A stretch of DNA of 64,000 nt from Pseudomonas putida (GTDB taxonomy: Bacteria; Pseudomonadota; Gammaproteobacteria; Pseudomonadales; Pseudomonadaceae), in the NCBI RefSeq assembly GCF_005080685.1, contig NZ_CP039371.1, forward strand, positions 3,658,001 to 3,722,000, read 5' to 3'. The notes beneath the pieces are model-generated. The model saw only the letters and a program-made list of their open reading frames with translations. It ran no database searches and was not told where the DNA came from. Shown piece after piece: positions 8,987-18,592 of this stretch; the stretch's first letter is position 1; every line of letters starts with the position of its first letter. The position numbers and the translations under genes are program-made.

Positions 8987-10369
8987 TGCCGCCATCAGGC
9001 CAATGCAGGCATCGAGCTGCTGAGTCTGCAGGGCTTGCAGCTTACGCCGCTCCTGCAACGCATCGAGCTGCGCGGTCAGCACGTCGAGCAAGCTCACCGC
9101 GCCTTGTCGATAGCTGTGCAAGGCAATCTGCTCGGCACTGCCAGCGGCATCCGCTGCCTGCTCCACGTCCGCGGCTTCACGCGCCAGGTCGCGCACCTGT
9201 GCCAGGTTGTCCTCGACCTCGCGCACGGCCAGCAGGACCTTGCCGTGGTACTGCGCCGCCGCAGCTTCGAACTCGGCCTTGGCCCTGCTTTCATCGGCAG
9301 ACCGGCGACCACCATCGAACACCGGTAGCTGCAACACCGGCCCCACCGCCCAGAACCGATTGGCGGCGGCCAGCAGGTTGCCGCTGCCCTGGGTCTGCCC
9401 GCCCAGCAACCCAACCAGGCCAAAATCCGGGTACCAGGCGGCACGCGCCACACCGACACTGGCATTGGCGGCGAACACGCGGCGTTCGGCAGCCGCCACA
9501 TCGGGACGGCGCAACAACAGCTTGCCGGGTAGCTCGGCAGGTATCTGGGGCAGGTTGACCGGCGTCGGGTCCGACGACAGGGCGAACTGGCCCGGCAGGC
9601 TGCCTACCAGCTCGGCGATGGCATGCTGTGCCAGGGTGCGCTGGGCGATCACGTCATCCGCCGCCGCCTTGGCCTCCGACAACCTGGCCGTAGCCCGGTC
9701 GAGGTCCAATTCGGAAGCGATGTTGCCGTTGTAGCGTTCCTGGATCAGCGTCAGCAGGCGTGCCCGGTCTGCCACCGCGCTATCGAGCAACTGGCGCTGG
9801 GCATCCAGGCCCCGGGCACGCACGTACAACACCGCCAGCTGGCGCTGCAGGCTCAGGCGTGCAGCGGCCAGGTCGTCCCGCGAGGCCTGCGCGGTCGCAT
9901 CACCGGCAGCCACCTGGTTGCGCAGGCGCCCCCACAGGTCCAGGTCGAAGTCCAGGCTCAAGCCGGCGGTGTCACTGTCGTAGATCGAAGGCTGGGTATC
10001 GCCACGCAGCGGCCTGCGATCCGACTGGCGCTGGCGCAGTGGCGTCGCACTCGCCGTCGCCTGGGGCCAGAGCCCGCCGTGCAGGCCCTGGGCATAGGCG
10101 GCTGCCGCATCGTAATGGGCCAGCGCGGCAGCGAGCGTCGGGTTGCAAGCCGCCAGTTGCGCCTGCAGTGCATCGAGGCGCGGGTCATGGAACAGCGTCC
10201 ACCACTGCGCAGGCAGTTGCGTGTCTGCGCCAACCTGCTGCCAGGCACCCACCCGTTCACCATAGTGACTGGGCAGCGCCACCACCGGCGCGTTGTACTG
10301 CGGCGCCAGCGAGCAACCTTGCAAAACCAGGCACAGCATCAGACCAACACGCTTAGACCGACGGCGCAT
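8921..10369 (-). CDS. Outer-membrane efflux lipoprotein, NodT family
   Basis: This is the TolC-like channel of a tripartite RND pump. The lipobox LVLQGC near residue 18 is followed by SLAPQYNAPVV, the usual NodT start, and two OEP repeats (with LDLDLWGRLRNQVAA and PVFDGGRRSADESRAKAEFEAA). ATG 10369 is preferred over GTG 10375 because GGGAGG lies just upstream. It overlaps the end of the membrane-fusion gene by 17 bases, so the operon order is permease, fusion protein, channel. The C-terminus extends about 15 residues beyond the conserved LGGGW and overlaps the convergent AraC gene. Confidence 0.9.
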   Translation of the reverse strand: MRRRSKRVGLMLCLVLQGCSLAPQYNAPVVALPSHYGERVGAWQQVGADTQLPAQWWTLFHDPRLDALQAQLAACNPTLAAALAHYDAAAAYAQGLHGGLWPQATASATPLRQRQSDRRPLRGDTQPSIYDSDTAGLSLDFDLDLWGRLRNQVAAGDATAQASRDDLAAARLSLQRQLAVLYVRARGLDAQRQLLDSAVADRARLLTLIQERYNGNIASELDLDRATARLSEAKAAADDVIAQRTLAQHAIAELVGSLPGQFALSSDPTPVNLPQIPAELPGKLLLRRPDVAAAERRVFAANASVGVARAAWYPDFGLVGLLGGQTQGSGNLLAAANRFWAVGPVLQLPVFDGGRRSADESRAKAEFEAAAAQYHGKVLLAVREVEDNLAQVRDLAREAADVEQAADAAGSAEQIALHSYRQGAVSLLDVLTAQLDALQERRKLQALQTQQLDACIGLMAALGGGWESGDQLAAIPVLEPSG

Positions 10370-11519
10370 GAGCACCTCCCGGGGTCACGCTGCGCACCGC
10401 GTCATTGTCGCGCAAGGCATCGGGCGGGTTGTCCACCACCTCGTCACGCAAGCCCAGGCCACGGTCGACTATCAATTTGCTGCCCAGGTCCTGGGCGATG
10501 TGGATGCTGCGCAGGTGCGCGCGGCTTTGTGCATCGAGCACCGCCACCTGCGGGCCCTGAGCCCTGAAGATCAAGGCGCTGGAAGGAATGCTGACGGCAT
10601 TGGGGTCGGCGCGCAGCATGATGCTTGCACTGGCATAATCGCCTGGCAGCAAGGCGCCGGCAGCGTTATCCACGGCGTACTGGGCGAGCAAGGTGCCCGA
10701 GCCCTGGTCAACGGCGGTGGAGGTACCGAGCAACGCGGCGGTGTAGTGCTGGCCGGGGCGCTCCGGCACCGACAACTGCACCCGCATGCCGGGCAGTATC
10801 TGGCTGGCGTAGTTCTGCGGTACCGGCACGTACAAGCGCAGACGGCGGTTGTCGGCGATGTCGAACAGCGAGGTGGCATTGTCGCTGTCGGCCTTGATCA
10901 GCTGGCCGACCTGCGCATGGCGGGCGGTGATGGTCCCGGTGAACGGCGCGCGGATGACCTTGTACGCCGCCAGGTCCTTCAGCCTTGCATAATCGGCCTC
11001 GGCCGCCTGGGCATCGGCGCCCGCTACGGCGGCGGCAGCCACCTTCTCATCGACTTCCTGGCGCGATACCGAATGGCTGGCGAACAAGTGCTGCCAGCGC
11101 TGGGAGGTACTTTCCGCCAGCGCCGCACTGGCCTGGTGTTGCGCCAGTCGCGCCTTGGCCTGGGCCAGTTGTTGGTCCAGTTCGGGGCTGTCGATTTCAG
11201 CGAGTGGTTGGCCGGCCAGGACCTGCGTGCCGATGTCCACCTGCCAGTGCTTGAGGTAGCCACTGACGCGTGCATTGACCTTCGCCATGTTCCAGGCTTG
11301 CAGGTGGGCCGGCAGGCTCAGGGTTTCGCCAGCGGCATTCATCATCGGACTGATGGTGACCACGGCAGGCAACGCCCTGCCCTCGGTCCAGGCCTGAACA
11401 TCCGCGGCCTGGCGCTGCCGTGCATGCACACCGAACACCACGACCAATGCGGCCAGGCACAAGCCGGCGCCGCCCACGAGTTTCAGACGTCGGCGATCAG
11501 GGACGAATTGGCTAGGCAT
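10353..11519 (-). CDS. RND efflux periplasmic adaptor (membrane fusion protein)
   Basis: This 388-residue HlyD/AcrA-type adaptor links the inner-membrane pump to the outer-membrane channel. It has an N-terminal membrane anchor (LVGGAGLCLAALVVVFGVHA), lipoyl half-motifs (MAKVNARVSGYLKHWQVDIG and VIRAPFTGTITARHAQVGQLIK), a coiled-coil hairpin between them, and a beta-barrel with LRLYVPVPQNYA. Start at 11519 has GGAG about nine bases upstream. The first 8 bases overlap the stop of the permease gene. Confidence 0.9.
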   Translation of the reverse strand: MPSQFVPDRRRLKLVGGAGLCLAALVVVFGVHARQRQAADVQAWTEGRALPAVVTISPMMNAAGETLSLPAHLQAWNMAKVNARVSGYLKHWQVDIGTQVLAGQPLAEIDSPELDQQLAQAKARLAQHQASAALAESTSQRWQHLFASHSVSRQEVDEKVAAAAVAGADAQAAEADYARLKDLAAYKVIRAPFTGTITARHAQVGQLIKADSDNATSLFDIADNRRLRLYVPVPQNYASQILPGMRVQLSVPERPGQHYTAALLGTSTAVDQGSGTLLAQYAVDNAAGALLPGDYASASIMLRADPNAVSIPSSALIFRAQGPQVAVLDAQSRAHLRSIHIAQDLGSKLIVDRGLGLRDEVVDNPPDALRDNDAVRSVTPGGAHAPSV

Positions 11520-14500
11520 GCAGGTTTTCTCCAACGACAGCGTGAGGGGTTGAGCGGCGGTGGGCCAGGCTGAACACGACCGGTACGAACAGCAGGGTCG
11601 CGGTGGTGGCGACGATCAGGCCGCCGATCACCGCCCGGCCCAGGGGCGCGTTCTGCTCCTGGGACAGGGCCAGCGGCAACATGCCGATGATCATCGCCAG
11701 GGCGGTCATCAGCACCGGCCGGAAACGAGTGAAGCCGGCTTCCATCGCAGCCTTGATGGCATCGCCGTGCTCGGCCAGGCGTTCGCGACAGAAGCTGACT
11801 ACCAGCACCGAGTTGGCAGTGGCCACCCCCATGCACAGGATCGCCCCGGTCAGCGCCGGCACCGATAGCGTGGTGCCAGTGACGAACAGGATCCAGACGA
11901 TGCCGGCCAGCGCGGCGGGCAGCGCGGTGATGATGACGAACGGGTCGATCCAGGACTGGAAGTTGACCACGATCAGCAGGTAGATCAGCACCACGGCGCA
12001 CAGCAGGCCCAGGCCCAAGCCATGGAAGGCTTCATGCAGCGCGGTGATCTGCCCGTGCAGGCTCACGGTGGCGCCTTTGGGACGCAGGTGCGCGGTATCG
12101 TCGATCACGCGCTGAATGTCTGCGGCGATGCCGCCCAGGTCGCGGACCTGGACGTTGGCGTACAGGTCCAATGTCGGCGTGATGTTGTAGTGGCTGACCA
12201 CATCGGCGGTGTTGGTCCGCGCCAGGCTGGCGATGCCGCCGAGCACCGCGGTATGGCCGGTGCTGCCGGTGATCGGCAGTGCTTCGAGCTGGGCGATGCT
12301 GCTCATGCGGTACTGTGGCGTCGAGCCGACCACCGAGTACGACACGCCATTGGCCGGGTTGAGCCAATAGGTCGGCGCGGTTTGCGAAGTGCCGGCCAGG
12401 GAGGCGCCGAGGCTTGCGGTGACGTCACGTTCGGTGATGCCCAGCTCGGCAGCACGCTTGCGGTCGACATTGACCTGCAGCGACGGGTAGTTCTCGGACT
12501 GCTGCAGGCGCAGGTCGGCAATGCCTGGAATGTGCTGCAGGCGGCGCATGACTTGCGCGGCATAGGCACGGTTGGCGGCATCGTTGGGCCCGGAAATCTT
12601 CACGTCCAGCGGTGCCGGCGAGCCGAAGTTGAGGATCTGGCTGCTGATGTCCGCCGGCAGGAAGGCGAAAGTAGTGCCCGGGAAGCTATCCGGCAGCACT
12701 TCACGCAGGCGCTTCACATACTCGGCAGTCGCACCATGGCCGGCCTTGAGCGAGACCTGGATGTCGCCATCCTGTGGCCCGACCGTGCCACTGGTGTTGT
12801 AGGCCATGTCGATGCCGCTGATGGGCAGGCCTATGTTGTCGATGATCGACTCGACTTCATTGGCCGGCAGCACCTCGCGGATGCGGCTCTCGATGCGGTC
12901 GAAGGCCGCGGCGCTTTCTTCGATGCGCGTGCCCAACGGCAGGCGCACATGCAAGGCCATCGCACCGGCGTCGGTTTCCGGGAAAAAATCTTCACCGAGG
13001 GTGGGCAGCAAGGCGAAGCTGGCCAGCACGCACGCCAGGAAGCCGAGCAGAAACCCACGTCGATTGGCCAGCGCCAACGCCAGCAGCCCCTGGTAGCCGT
13101 CACGCAGCCGGGCAAACCCCACCTCGAAGCCCGCTTGCAGACGTACCAATGGATTGACCGACTTGTCGCCTTCGTGGTGATTGAGGTAAGCGTCCTCGGG
13201 ATGCCGGCCCTCGCCCTGCTCCACCCGGTGCGGCTTGAGCAGGAACATGGCCAGGGTCGGCACCAAGGTACGCGACAGAATAAAAGAGCTCCCCATGGCG
13301 AACATCACTGCCAATGCCATGGGCCGGAACAGGTATCCGGCGATGCCCTGGAGCATGAACATCGGAACGAACACAACGCAGATGCATAACAAGGCCACGA
13401 ACGCAGGACCGACGATCTGCCTGGCGCCATCGAGGATCGACTGCCTGACCGACTTGCCCTGTTCCAGGTGCCAGTTGATGTTTTCGATGGTCACCGTTGC
13501 GTCGTCGACCAGGATGCCCACGGCCAGGGCCAGCCCGCCTAGGGTCATCACGTTGAGGGTCTGGCCGCTCAGCGCCAGCAAGGCGATGGCCGACAACACC
13601 GCCAGGGGAATCGACGCGGCGATGATCACCGTCGAGCGCCAGCTGCCGAGAAACAGCAGGATCATGGCGCTGGTCAGCAAGGCGGCGATGATGCCTTCGC
13701 GGGCGACACTGCCGACCGATTCCTTGACCACGGTCGAGGCGTCGCCAAGCAGCGAGGTCTTGAGCTCGGGTGGCAGGGTCTCGTCGATGCGTGGCAGCAT
13801 GTCGCGGATGCCGCCGACGATCGACAGCGTCGAGTTGTTGCCGTTCTTCAACGCCGGCATCAGCACCGCACGGCGGCCGTCGACGCGCACGATGTTGGTC
13901 TGTGGCGGCGCCCCATCGCGGACATGCGCCACCTGCCCGACGGTGATCTGGGCGCCGTCGACGATCTTGACCGGCAACTCGTTGAGCTGGTCGATGGCGG
14001 TCGGGCTGTTGTTCAACAGTATGGTGAATTCATTGCGGCCGATCTTCGCCGTGCCCACCGGGATGATCTGGTTCTGCGCAGCCAGCGCATTGGCCACATC
14101 CTCGGCGGACAGGCCCTTGGCGGCCAGGGCCTGGGGGTCGAGGTCAAGGGTGATCTGGCGCTGCTTGCCGCCCATGGGCGTCGGCATCGACAGCCCCGGT
14201 ACCGAGGTCAGCGGCAAGCGAATGCTGTTCTGTACCAGGTCGCGGATCCGCGCCTCGGACAGCGTCGGGCTGGAGAACGCCATCTGCAGAATCGGCACGG
14301 TCGAGGCGCTGTAGTTGAGGATCAGCGGCGGCGTGATGCCTGCAGGCATTTGCTTGAGCACGGTCTGCGAGACTGCGGTGACCTGGGCATTGGCAGTGCG
14401 GATATCGACACTGGGTTGGAAGAATATCTTGACGATGCCCATGCCTGGCAACGACTGCGACTCGATATGTTCGATGTCGTTTACTGTCGTACTCAAGGCG

Positions 14501-14709
14501 CGTTCGTAGGTATAGATGACCCGGCCGGACATGGCATCCGGCGCCAAGCCCGCGTATTGCCAAACCACAGCAATGACCGGTATGCCGATATCGGGAAATA
14601 CATCACTTGGCGTGCGTACCGCCGCCAGCGGCCCCACAATACAAATCACGATCGCCAACACCAGGAAAGTGTATGGCTTGTGCAATGCCGTTTTTACCAG
14701 ACCGAGCAT
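11512..14709 (-). CDS. RND efflux permease (HAE-type)
   Basis: This is a proton-driven inner-membrane efflux pump subunit of about 1065 residues, normal for AcrB/MdtB-like transporters. It shows the usual N-terminal membrane helix (KTALHKPYTFLVLAIVICIVGPLAAV), the periplasmic porter repeat, and the TM4 relay segment GLALAVGILVDDATVTIENI with paired Asp residues. The second half repeats the layout with GVATANSVLVVSFCRERL. ATG 14709 is chosen because the protein then begins at the conserved helix; upstream codons to 14838 look non-coding. It is the first gene of a three-gene pump operon and diverges from a lipoprotein gene. The substrate is unknown. Confidence 0.9.
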   Translation of the reverse strand: MLGLVKTALHKPYTFLVLAIVICIVGPLAAVRTPSDVFPDIGIPVIAVVWQYAGLAPDAMSGRVIYTYERALSTTVNDIEHIESQSLPGMGIVKIFFQPSVDIRTANAQVTAVSQTVLKQMPAGITPPLILNYSASTVPILQMAFSSPTLSEARIRDLVQNSIRLPLTSVPGLSMPTPMGGKQRQITLDLDPQALAAKGLSAEDVANALAAQNQIIPVGTAKIGRNEFTILLNNSPTAIDQLNELPVKIVDGAQITVGQVAHVRDGAPPQTNIVRVDGRRAVLMPALKNGNNSTLSIVGGIRDMLPRIDETLPPELKTSLLGDASTVVKESVGSVAREGIIAALLTSAMILLFLGSWRSTVIIAASIPLAVLSAIALLALSGQTLNVMTLGGLALAVGILVDDATVTIENINWHLEQGKSVRQSILDGARQIVGPAFVALLCICVVFVPMFMLQGIAGYLFRPMALAVMFAMGSSFILSRTLVPTLAMFLLKPHRVEQGEGRHPEDAYLNHHEGDKSVNPLVRLQAGFEVGFARLRDGYQGLLALALANRRGFLLGFLACVLASFALLPTLGEDFFPETDAGAMALHVRLPLGTRIEESAAAFDRIESRIREVLPANEVESIIDNIGLPISGIDMAYNTSGTVGPQDGDIQVSLKAGHGATAEYVKRLREVLPDSFPGTTFAFLPADISSQILNFGSPAPLDVKISGPNDAANRAYAAQVMRRLQHIPGIADLRLQQSENYPSLQVNVDRKRAAELGITERDVTASLGASLAGTSQTAPTYWLNPANGVSYSVVGSTPQYRMSSIAQLEALPITGSTGHTAVLGGIASLARTNTADVVSHYNITPTLDLYANVQVRDLGGIAADIQRVIDDTAHLRPKGATVSLHGQITALHEAFHGLGLGLLCAVVLIYLLIVVNFQSWIDPFVIITALPAALAGIVWILFVTGTTLSVPALTGAILCMGVATANSVLVVSFCRERLAEHGDAIKAAMEAGFTRFRPVLMTALAMIIGMLPLALSQEQNAPLGRAVIGGLIVATTATLLFVPVVFSLAHRRSTPHAVVGENLHA

Positions 14710-14844
14710 GCGCGCCCCCGAAAGTTGAATCGGCGCAGTCTTCCACGGCCTTCCCAGCGCGTCGGTTAAACCTCCATTAAAGTAATTTAAGAAAAACGGC
14801 CGGGCATATTCACTTGAAGCGAAGCGACTGACTGGCATCCTATG

Positions 14845-14859
14845 CGAATCATTCGCAGC
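14845..14859. promoter_or_regulatory. Perfect inverted repeat in divergent promoter region
   Basis: TGCGAAT-C-ATTCGCA is a perfect 7-bp inverted repeat with one central base. It lies between the divergent RND operon and the lipoprotein gene, 19 bases before the latter's ATG. The AATCATT core recalls Fur or other dimeric repressor sites, but the regulator is unknown. Confidence 0.45.
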
Positions 14860-14878
14860 TGAAGTCTAAGGGGTCGTA

Positions 14879-15301
14879 ATGGGGGGCAAGATGCTTGCTA
14901 ACTGGGGCTTGGTGGTGCCGCTGGCGGGGGCACTTTTGATACTTGCAGGGTGTGCCGGGCCTATGCCCAAAGCCAGCCCTGACGAGGCCTGGGTAAGTTT
15001 ACGGGAAGAGCCGGCAACGACGTTGATGGCAGAAACGCTCGATGGCAAACGGCTGGACGATGGGCGCTTCTTCGAGGTGCCCGCGGGCAAGCACAGGCTG
15101 GGAGCGACCCTGTTCGTCGAGGGCGACGGTGATAGTAATGGCGAGATCTGCAACGCCTCGGTCGCCTATGACACGTTCAAGGCGGGTGGGCACTACACAT
15201 TGGTGGAAAGTAGCTTAGGGCAGACTTATACATTGACCCTTTACAATAAAGCCAATAAAGAACTTGCGCAGACTTCGGAAACTAGTTGCATGGCGGGGTA
15301 A
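14879..15301 (+). CDS. Small lipoprotein
   Basis: The 140-residue product has a lipoprotein signal peptide with lipobox LAGC (LVVPLAGALLILAGCAGP), then a compact domain of about 110 residues containing LDDGRFFEVPAGKHRLGATLFVEG and CNASVAYDTFKAGGHYTLVES. The PAGKHRL-type segment resembles small bacterial surface proteins with a PEGA-like or beta-sandwich fold, but I do not recognise a named family. Starts at 14879 or 14891 are possible. Its last 31 bases form the beginning of the 360-bp unit present three times downstream, so its 3' end exists in three copies. Confidence 0.65.
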   Translation: MGGKMLANWGLVVPLAGALLILAGCAGPMPKASPDEAWVSLREEPATTLMAETLDGKRLDDGRFFEVPAGKHRLGATLFVEGDGDSNGEICNASVAYDTFKAGGHYTLVESSLGQTYTLTLYNKANKELAQTSETSCMAG

Positions 15302-16350
15302 TCGTTTTTCTGCTAACCCTGAAAGTTCTTTCGCCATGACGGTGCCATCCAACGTAAAAACCGGACCGGCCTCTTCGCGGGCAAGCCCCCTGTCCCAGAA
15401 AAAACATAACTCATTGATTTAGCGGGGATCTGTGGGAGCGGGCTTGTCCCGCGAACACCGGCGAAGCCGGTGCCATCCACCGCGTCGCCCCATTCGCGGG
15501 ACAAGTCGGGGCGCCGAACCGCCGCTCCCACAGTGGCCACAGTTCTCTGCGCGACAGCGCAGCCCAGAAGGGCTGGGTGATCTCCCACAGGACCAACGCA
15601 GCACATGCAGGTTGCGATATCCCTGTGGGAGACTTCGGAAACTAGTTGCATGGCGGGATAATCGTTTTTCTGCTAACCCTGAAAGTTCTTTCGCCATGAC
15701 GGTGCCATCCAACGTAAAAACCGGACCGGCCTCTTCGCGGGCAAGCCCCCTGTCATAGAAAAAACATAACTCATTGATTTAGCGGGGATCTGTGGGAGCG
15801 GGCTTGTCCCGCGAACACCGGCGAAGCCGGTGCCATCCACCGCGTCGCCCCATTCGCGGGACAAGTCGGGGCGCCGAACCGCCGCTCCCACAGTGGCCAC
15901 AGTTCTCTGCGCGACAGCGCAGCCCAGAAGGGCTGGGTGATCTCCCACAGGATCAACGCAGCACATGCAGGCGGCGATATCCCTGTGGGAGACTTCGGAA
16001 ACTAGTTGCATGGCGGGGTAATCGTTTTTCTGCTAACCCTGAAAGTTCTTTCGCCATGACGGTGCCATCCAACGTAAAAACAGGACCGGCCTCTTCGCGG
16101 GCAAGCCCCCTGTCATAGAAAAAACATAACTCATTGATTTAGCGGGGATCTGTGGGAGCGGGCTTGTCCCGCGAACACCGGCGAAGCCGGTGCCATCCAC
16201 CGCGTCGCCCCATTCGCGGGACAAGTCGGGGCGCCGAACCGCCGCTCCCACAGTGGCCACAGTTCTCTGCGCGACAGCGCAGCCCAGAAGGGCTGGGTGA
16301 TCTCCCACAGGATCAACGCAGCACATGCAGGCGGCGATATCCCTGTGGGA
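15271..16350. repeat. Three tandem copies of a 360-bp REP-containing unit
   Basis: Copies occupy 15271-15630, 15631-15990 and 15991-16350 with exact 360-base spacing and only a few substitutions, for example ccc/cat near 15393/15753/16113. Each begins with the last 31 bases of the lipoprotein gene (gacttcggaaactagttgc) and contains a long REP-type hairpin: tgtgggagcgggcttgtcccgcgaa pairs with ttcgcgggacaagtcg and ccgctcccaca. Copies 2 and 3 share variants absent from copy 1. After copy 3 the REP continues uninterrupted (16350-16380), giving the ancestral right flank. The 1.1-kb stretch has no credible gene and separates two convergent transcripts. Confidence 0.95.
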
Positions 16351-16390
16351 GCGGGCTTGCCCGCGAAGAGGACACCGCGGCACGAACGGG

Positions 16391-17005
16391 TCAGGACGTC
16401 AGCGCCTGCTGGCGCACTGGGGCTTCATAGCGATGCGGCTGCTGCCAGGCCAAGGTTTGCTGGACACCCACCGCGGCATCCAGCACCTTCTGCGTCCAGC
16501 TTTCGTCCTTCGGGCACACCACGACCACGCGGAAACCGTGATCGTCGCCTTCGATGCGCACGCCCTCGGAGTCATCGACGTGCAGGTCGATATCGAACGC
16601 CGGAGGGTATTTGGACGGCCCCTTCGCAAAGCCCTGCTCGTTCAGCACATGCTGGTGCCGATCGCTGTTGACCACGCCATCCACACGAATGCCGTACAGC
16701 ATCAACCAGCGCCGGATGTACGCCGGGGTGCGCCCGGACGAGGTATAGATCCAGACACTGCAGCCCTGGCGGCGCAGGTCGCGAATCAGCGAACGGGTAC
16801 CGACCCGCAGCGGCTCGCCCAGCCAACGGTGGACGAACTCGGGCAGCTTGCTGTCTTCAGCGGCGCTGTGCTCCGGCAAGCAGGCGAGCGTGTCGTCGAT
16901 ATCGAACGAAATGCGCATTCTCGGCCGCGTGAACGCGCGCCCCAAGGTTTGCCACGCCTGCTGCGTGGAAGGTCGCCAGTGATTGAGCATCGGATAGCGG
17001 GCCAT
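16391..17005 (-). CDS. HAD-superfamily phosphatase-like protein
   Basis: A 204-residue protein with all HAD motifs: DIDDT at 35-39 (nucleophile D35, acid/base D37), motif II YTSSGR at 87-92, lysines at 128 and 132 as motif III candidates, and acidic motif IV DLHVDDS at 140-146. A small hydrolase removing phosphate or nucleotide phosphate is expected. The start codon overlaps the Fic-like gene stop as ATGA, so the two are translationally coupled. The pair lies at the end of the pstSCAB operon where phoU is usual. ATG 16918, just before the DIDDT motif, is a less likely alternative start. Confidence 0.75.
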   Translation of the reverse strand: MARYPMLNHWRPSTQQAWQTLGRAFTRPRMRISFDIDDTLACLPEHSAAEDSKLPEFVHRWLGEPLRVGTRSLIRDLRRQGCSVWIYTSSGRTPAYIRRWLMLYGIRVDGVVNSDRHQHVLNEQGFAKGPSKYPPAFDIDLHVDDSEGVRIEGDDHGFRVVVVCPKDESWTQKVLDAAVGVQQTLAWQQPHRYEAPVRQQALTS

Positions 17006-17703
17006 CAGTGGCTCCCCTGGTAGATAGGTTGTGGTGTGCCACTGAGGAAGAACGCCTTCGGTTCAGGCGCCTGCGCTTCGAGGAATGCCGCATATTTCTT
17101 CTTGATCTTGGGCAATTCGTACAAGGCTTTGACGCCATGCTTGGCGGAATTTCGAATGACCGAGGACGGATTGAAGTAACCCTCGGCGTTGTCCAGCGAG
17201 AGTACGAACGGTGGCAGCCCTGCTCTCATCAACAGGTAGCTGACGATCAACGAGCCGGTGCGATTGTTGCCTTCGATGAACAGCTGCGGTTTGCTCAGGA
17301 TTCGCACATACACCCCCGCCGCGCGCTTCCACACCGAATCACTGCGGTACGAGCAGTACCAGTTGTACAGGTCCTTGATGCCGCCTTCGACGTTGTTGAA
17401 GAAGTGCGCCTCGGTGGCGGCCAGGTGCTGGGCGAACTCCTGCCGGCGTGCCGGGTCGCGACCGCACAGCACCGTGGCATTGAGTTCGAGCATCAGGTTC
17501 ACCTGCTGCAGCTCGAAAAGATCGATGCCCCGCGCCACGTAGTCGTCTATCAGGGCATAGCCCTCGACCACATTCAACAGCACCTCGTCGGTGAACGGAT
17601 CACGCGGTTCGGTGAAGTGCCGGCTGAGTTCGGCGAAACGGCTCTGCACCTCACGCAGTGCGCGTTCTACCGCAGACAGATCAAGACGACGCGTTACAGG
17701 CAT
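17005..17703 (-). CDS. Fic/DOC-family protein with altered catalytic motif
   Basis: The 232-residue protein has a Fic core at about residues 95-165. The Fic motif HPFx(D/E)GNxRxxR appears as QLFIEGNNRTGS at 140-151: E144, G145, N146, R148 and G150 are kept, but the catalytic His is Gln140 and the last Arg is Ser151. Canonical AMPylation would need that His, so the protein either uses another chemistry or has lost activity. It begins 52 bases after pstB in the same direction, and its stop overlaps the HAD gene start. Conservation of the nucleotide-binding residues argues against random decay. Confidence 0.75.
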   Translation of the reverse strand: MPVTRRLDLSAVERALREVQSRFAELSRHFTEPRDPFTDEVLLNVVEGYALIDDYVARGIDLFELQQVNLMLELNATVLCGRDPARRQEFAQHLAATEAHFFNNVEGGIKDLYNWYCSYRSDSVWKRAAGVYVRILSKPQLFIEGNNRTGSLIVSYLLMRAGLPPFVLSLDNAEGYFNPSSVIRNSAKHGVKALYELPKIKKKYAAFLEAQAPEPKAFFLSGTPQPIYQGSH

Positions 17704-17755
17704 TGGCGATCCCGAAACAAACTGAAAAATAAAACCACCCCGAGCGAGCCACGGC

Positions 17756-18574
17756 TCAGCTGAATTTGCCGCTGATGTAGTCGCTGGTCAGTTGCTCGCG
17801 GGGGTTCTCGAATATCTGCGTGGTCGCGCCCATCTCGACCAAGTAGCCGGTACGGGTCCCCTGGGAAATATCGACCGAGAAGAAGGCAGTGGTGTCGGCG
17901 ACACGGATCGCCTGCTGCATGTTGTGGGTCACCAGGGCGATGGTGTAGTCCTTCTTCAACTCGACCATCAGCTCTTCGACGCGGCGGGTGGCGATGGGGT
18001 CCAAGGCCGAGCATGGCTCGTCGAGCAACAGCACTTCCGGCTCGGTGGCGATGGCGCGGGCAATGCACAGGCGCTGCTGCTGGCCACCGGACAGCGACAG
18101 GCCGCTGACCTTGAGCTTGTCCTTGACTTCATCCCACAGCGCGGCCCCTTGCAGGGCGTGCTTGACGCGATCACCCAGATCGCCCTTGTAGCGGTTCAGG
18201 CGCAGGCCGAAGGCGACGTTGTCGAAGATGCTCATCGAGAACGGGTTCGGCTGCTGGAACACCATGCCGATGTAGCGGCGCACCACCACCGGATCGACGC
18301 CCTTGCCATACACATCCTGGCCCAGGAAGTGCACGTGGCCTTCGAAACGGAAGCCCTTCACCAGGTCGTTCATGCGGTTCAGGCTACGCAGCACGGTACT
18401 CTTGCCGCAGCCCGACGGGCCGATGAAGCCGGTGATCTTGTTCTTCTCGATCGGTACATGGCTGTCACGCACGGCCATGAAGTTGCCGTAGAAAATCTTG
18501 TCCAGCTTGCAGTCCATGACTACAGGTGTTTGGCTGATCATCGGAGCGGCTCGTTGCGCAGTGGATACGTTCAA
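17756..18574 (-). CDS. pstB: Phosphate ABC transporter ATPase PstB
   Basis: A 272-residue ATP-binding subunit of the high-affinity phosphate importer. Walker [10 protein letters not shown] at 52-60, Q-loop [15 protein letters not shown], signature LSGGQQQR, Walker [14 protein letters not shown] and H-loop VTHNMQQA are all present. The [12 protein letters not shown] and [10 protein letters not shown] segments are PstB-like. It follows pstA by 18 bases. It is followed by the Fic-like gene rather than phoU. Confidence 0.93.
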   Translation of the reverse strand: MNVSTAQRAAPMISQTPVVMDCKLDKIFYGNFMAVRDSHVPIEKNKITGFIGPSGCGKSTVLRSLNRMNDLVKGFRFEGHVHFLGQDVYGKGVDPVVVRRYIGMVFQQPNPFSMSIFDNVAFGLRLNRYKGDLGDRVKHALQGAALWDEVKDKLKVSGLSLSGGQQQRLCIARAIATEPEVLLLDEPCSALDPIATRRVEELMVELKKDYTIALVTHNMQQAIRVADTTAFFSVDISQGTRTGYLVEMGATTQIFENPREQLTSDYISGKFS

Positions 18575-18592
18575 GTTCAGATGCTCCCTGTC

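Noticed and set aside
15271..16350. CRISPR array
   Set aside because: Only three long directly abutting units with no unique spacers and no cas genes.
15313..16430. Repeated short open frames inside the 360-bp units
   Set aside because: They are translations of REP palindromes on both strands with no family, no ribosome site and Arg/Pro-rich bias.
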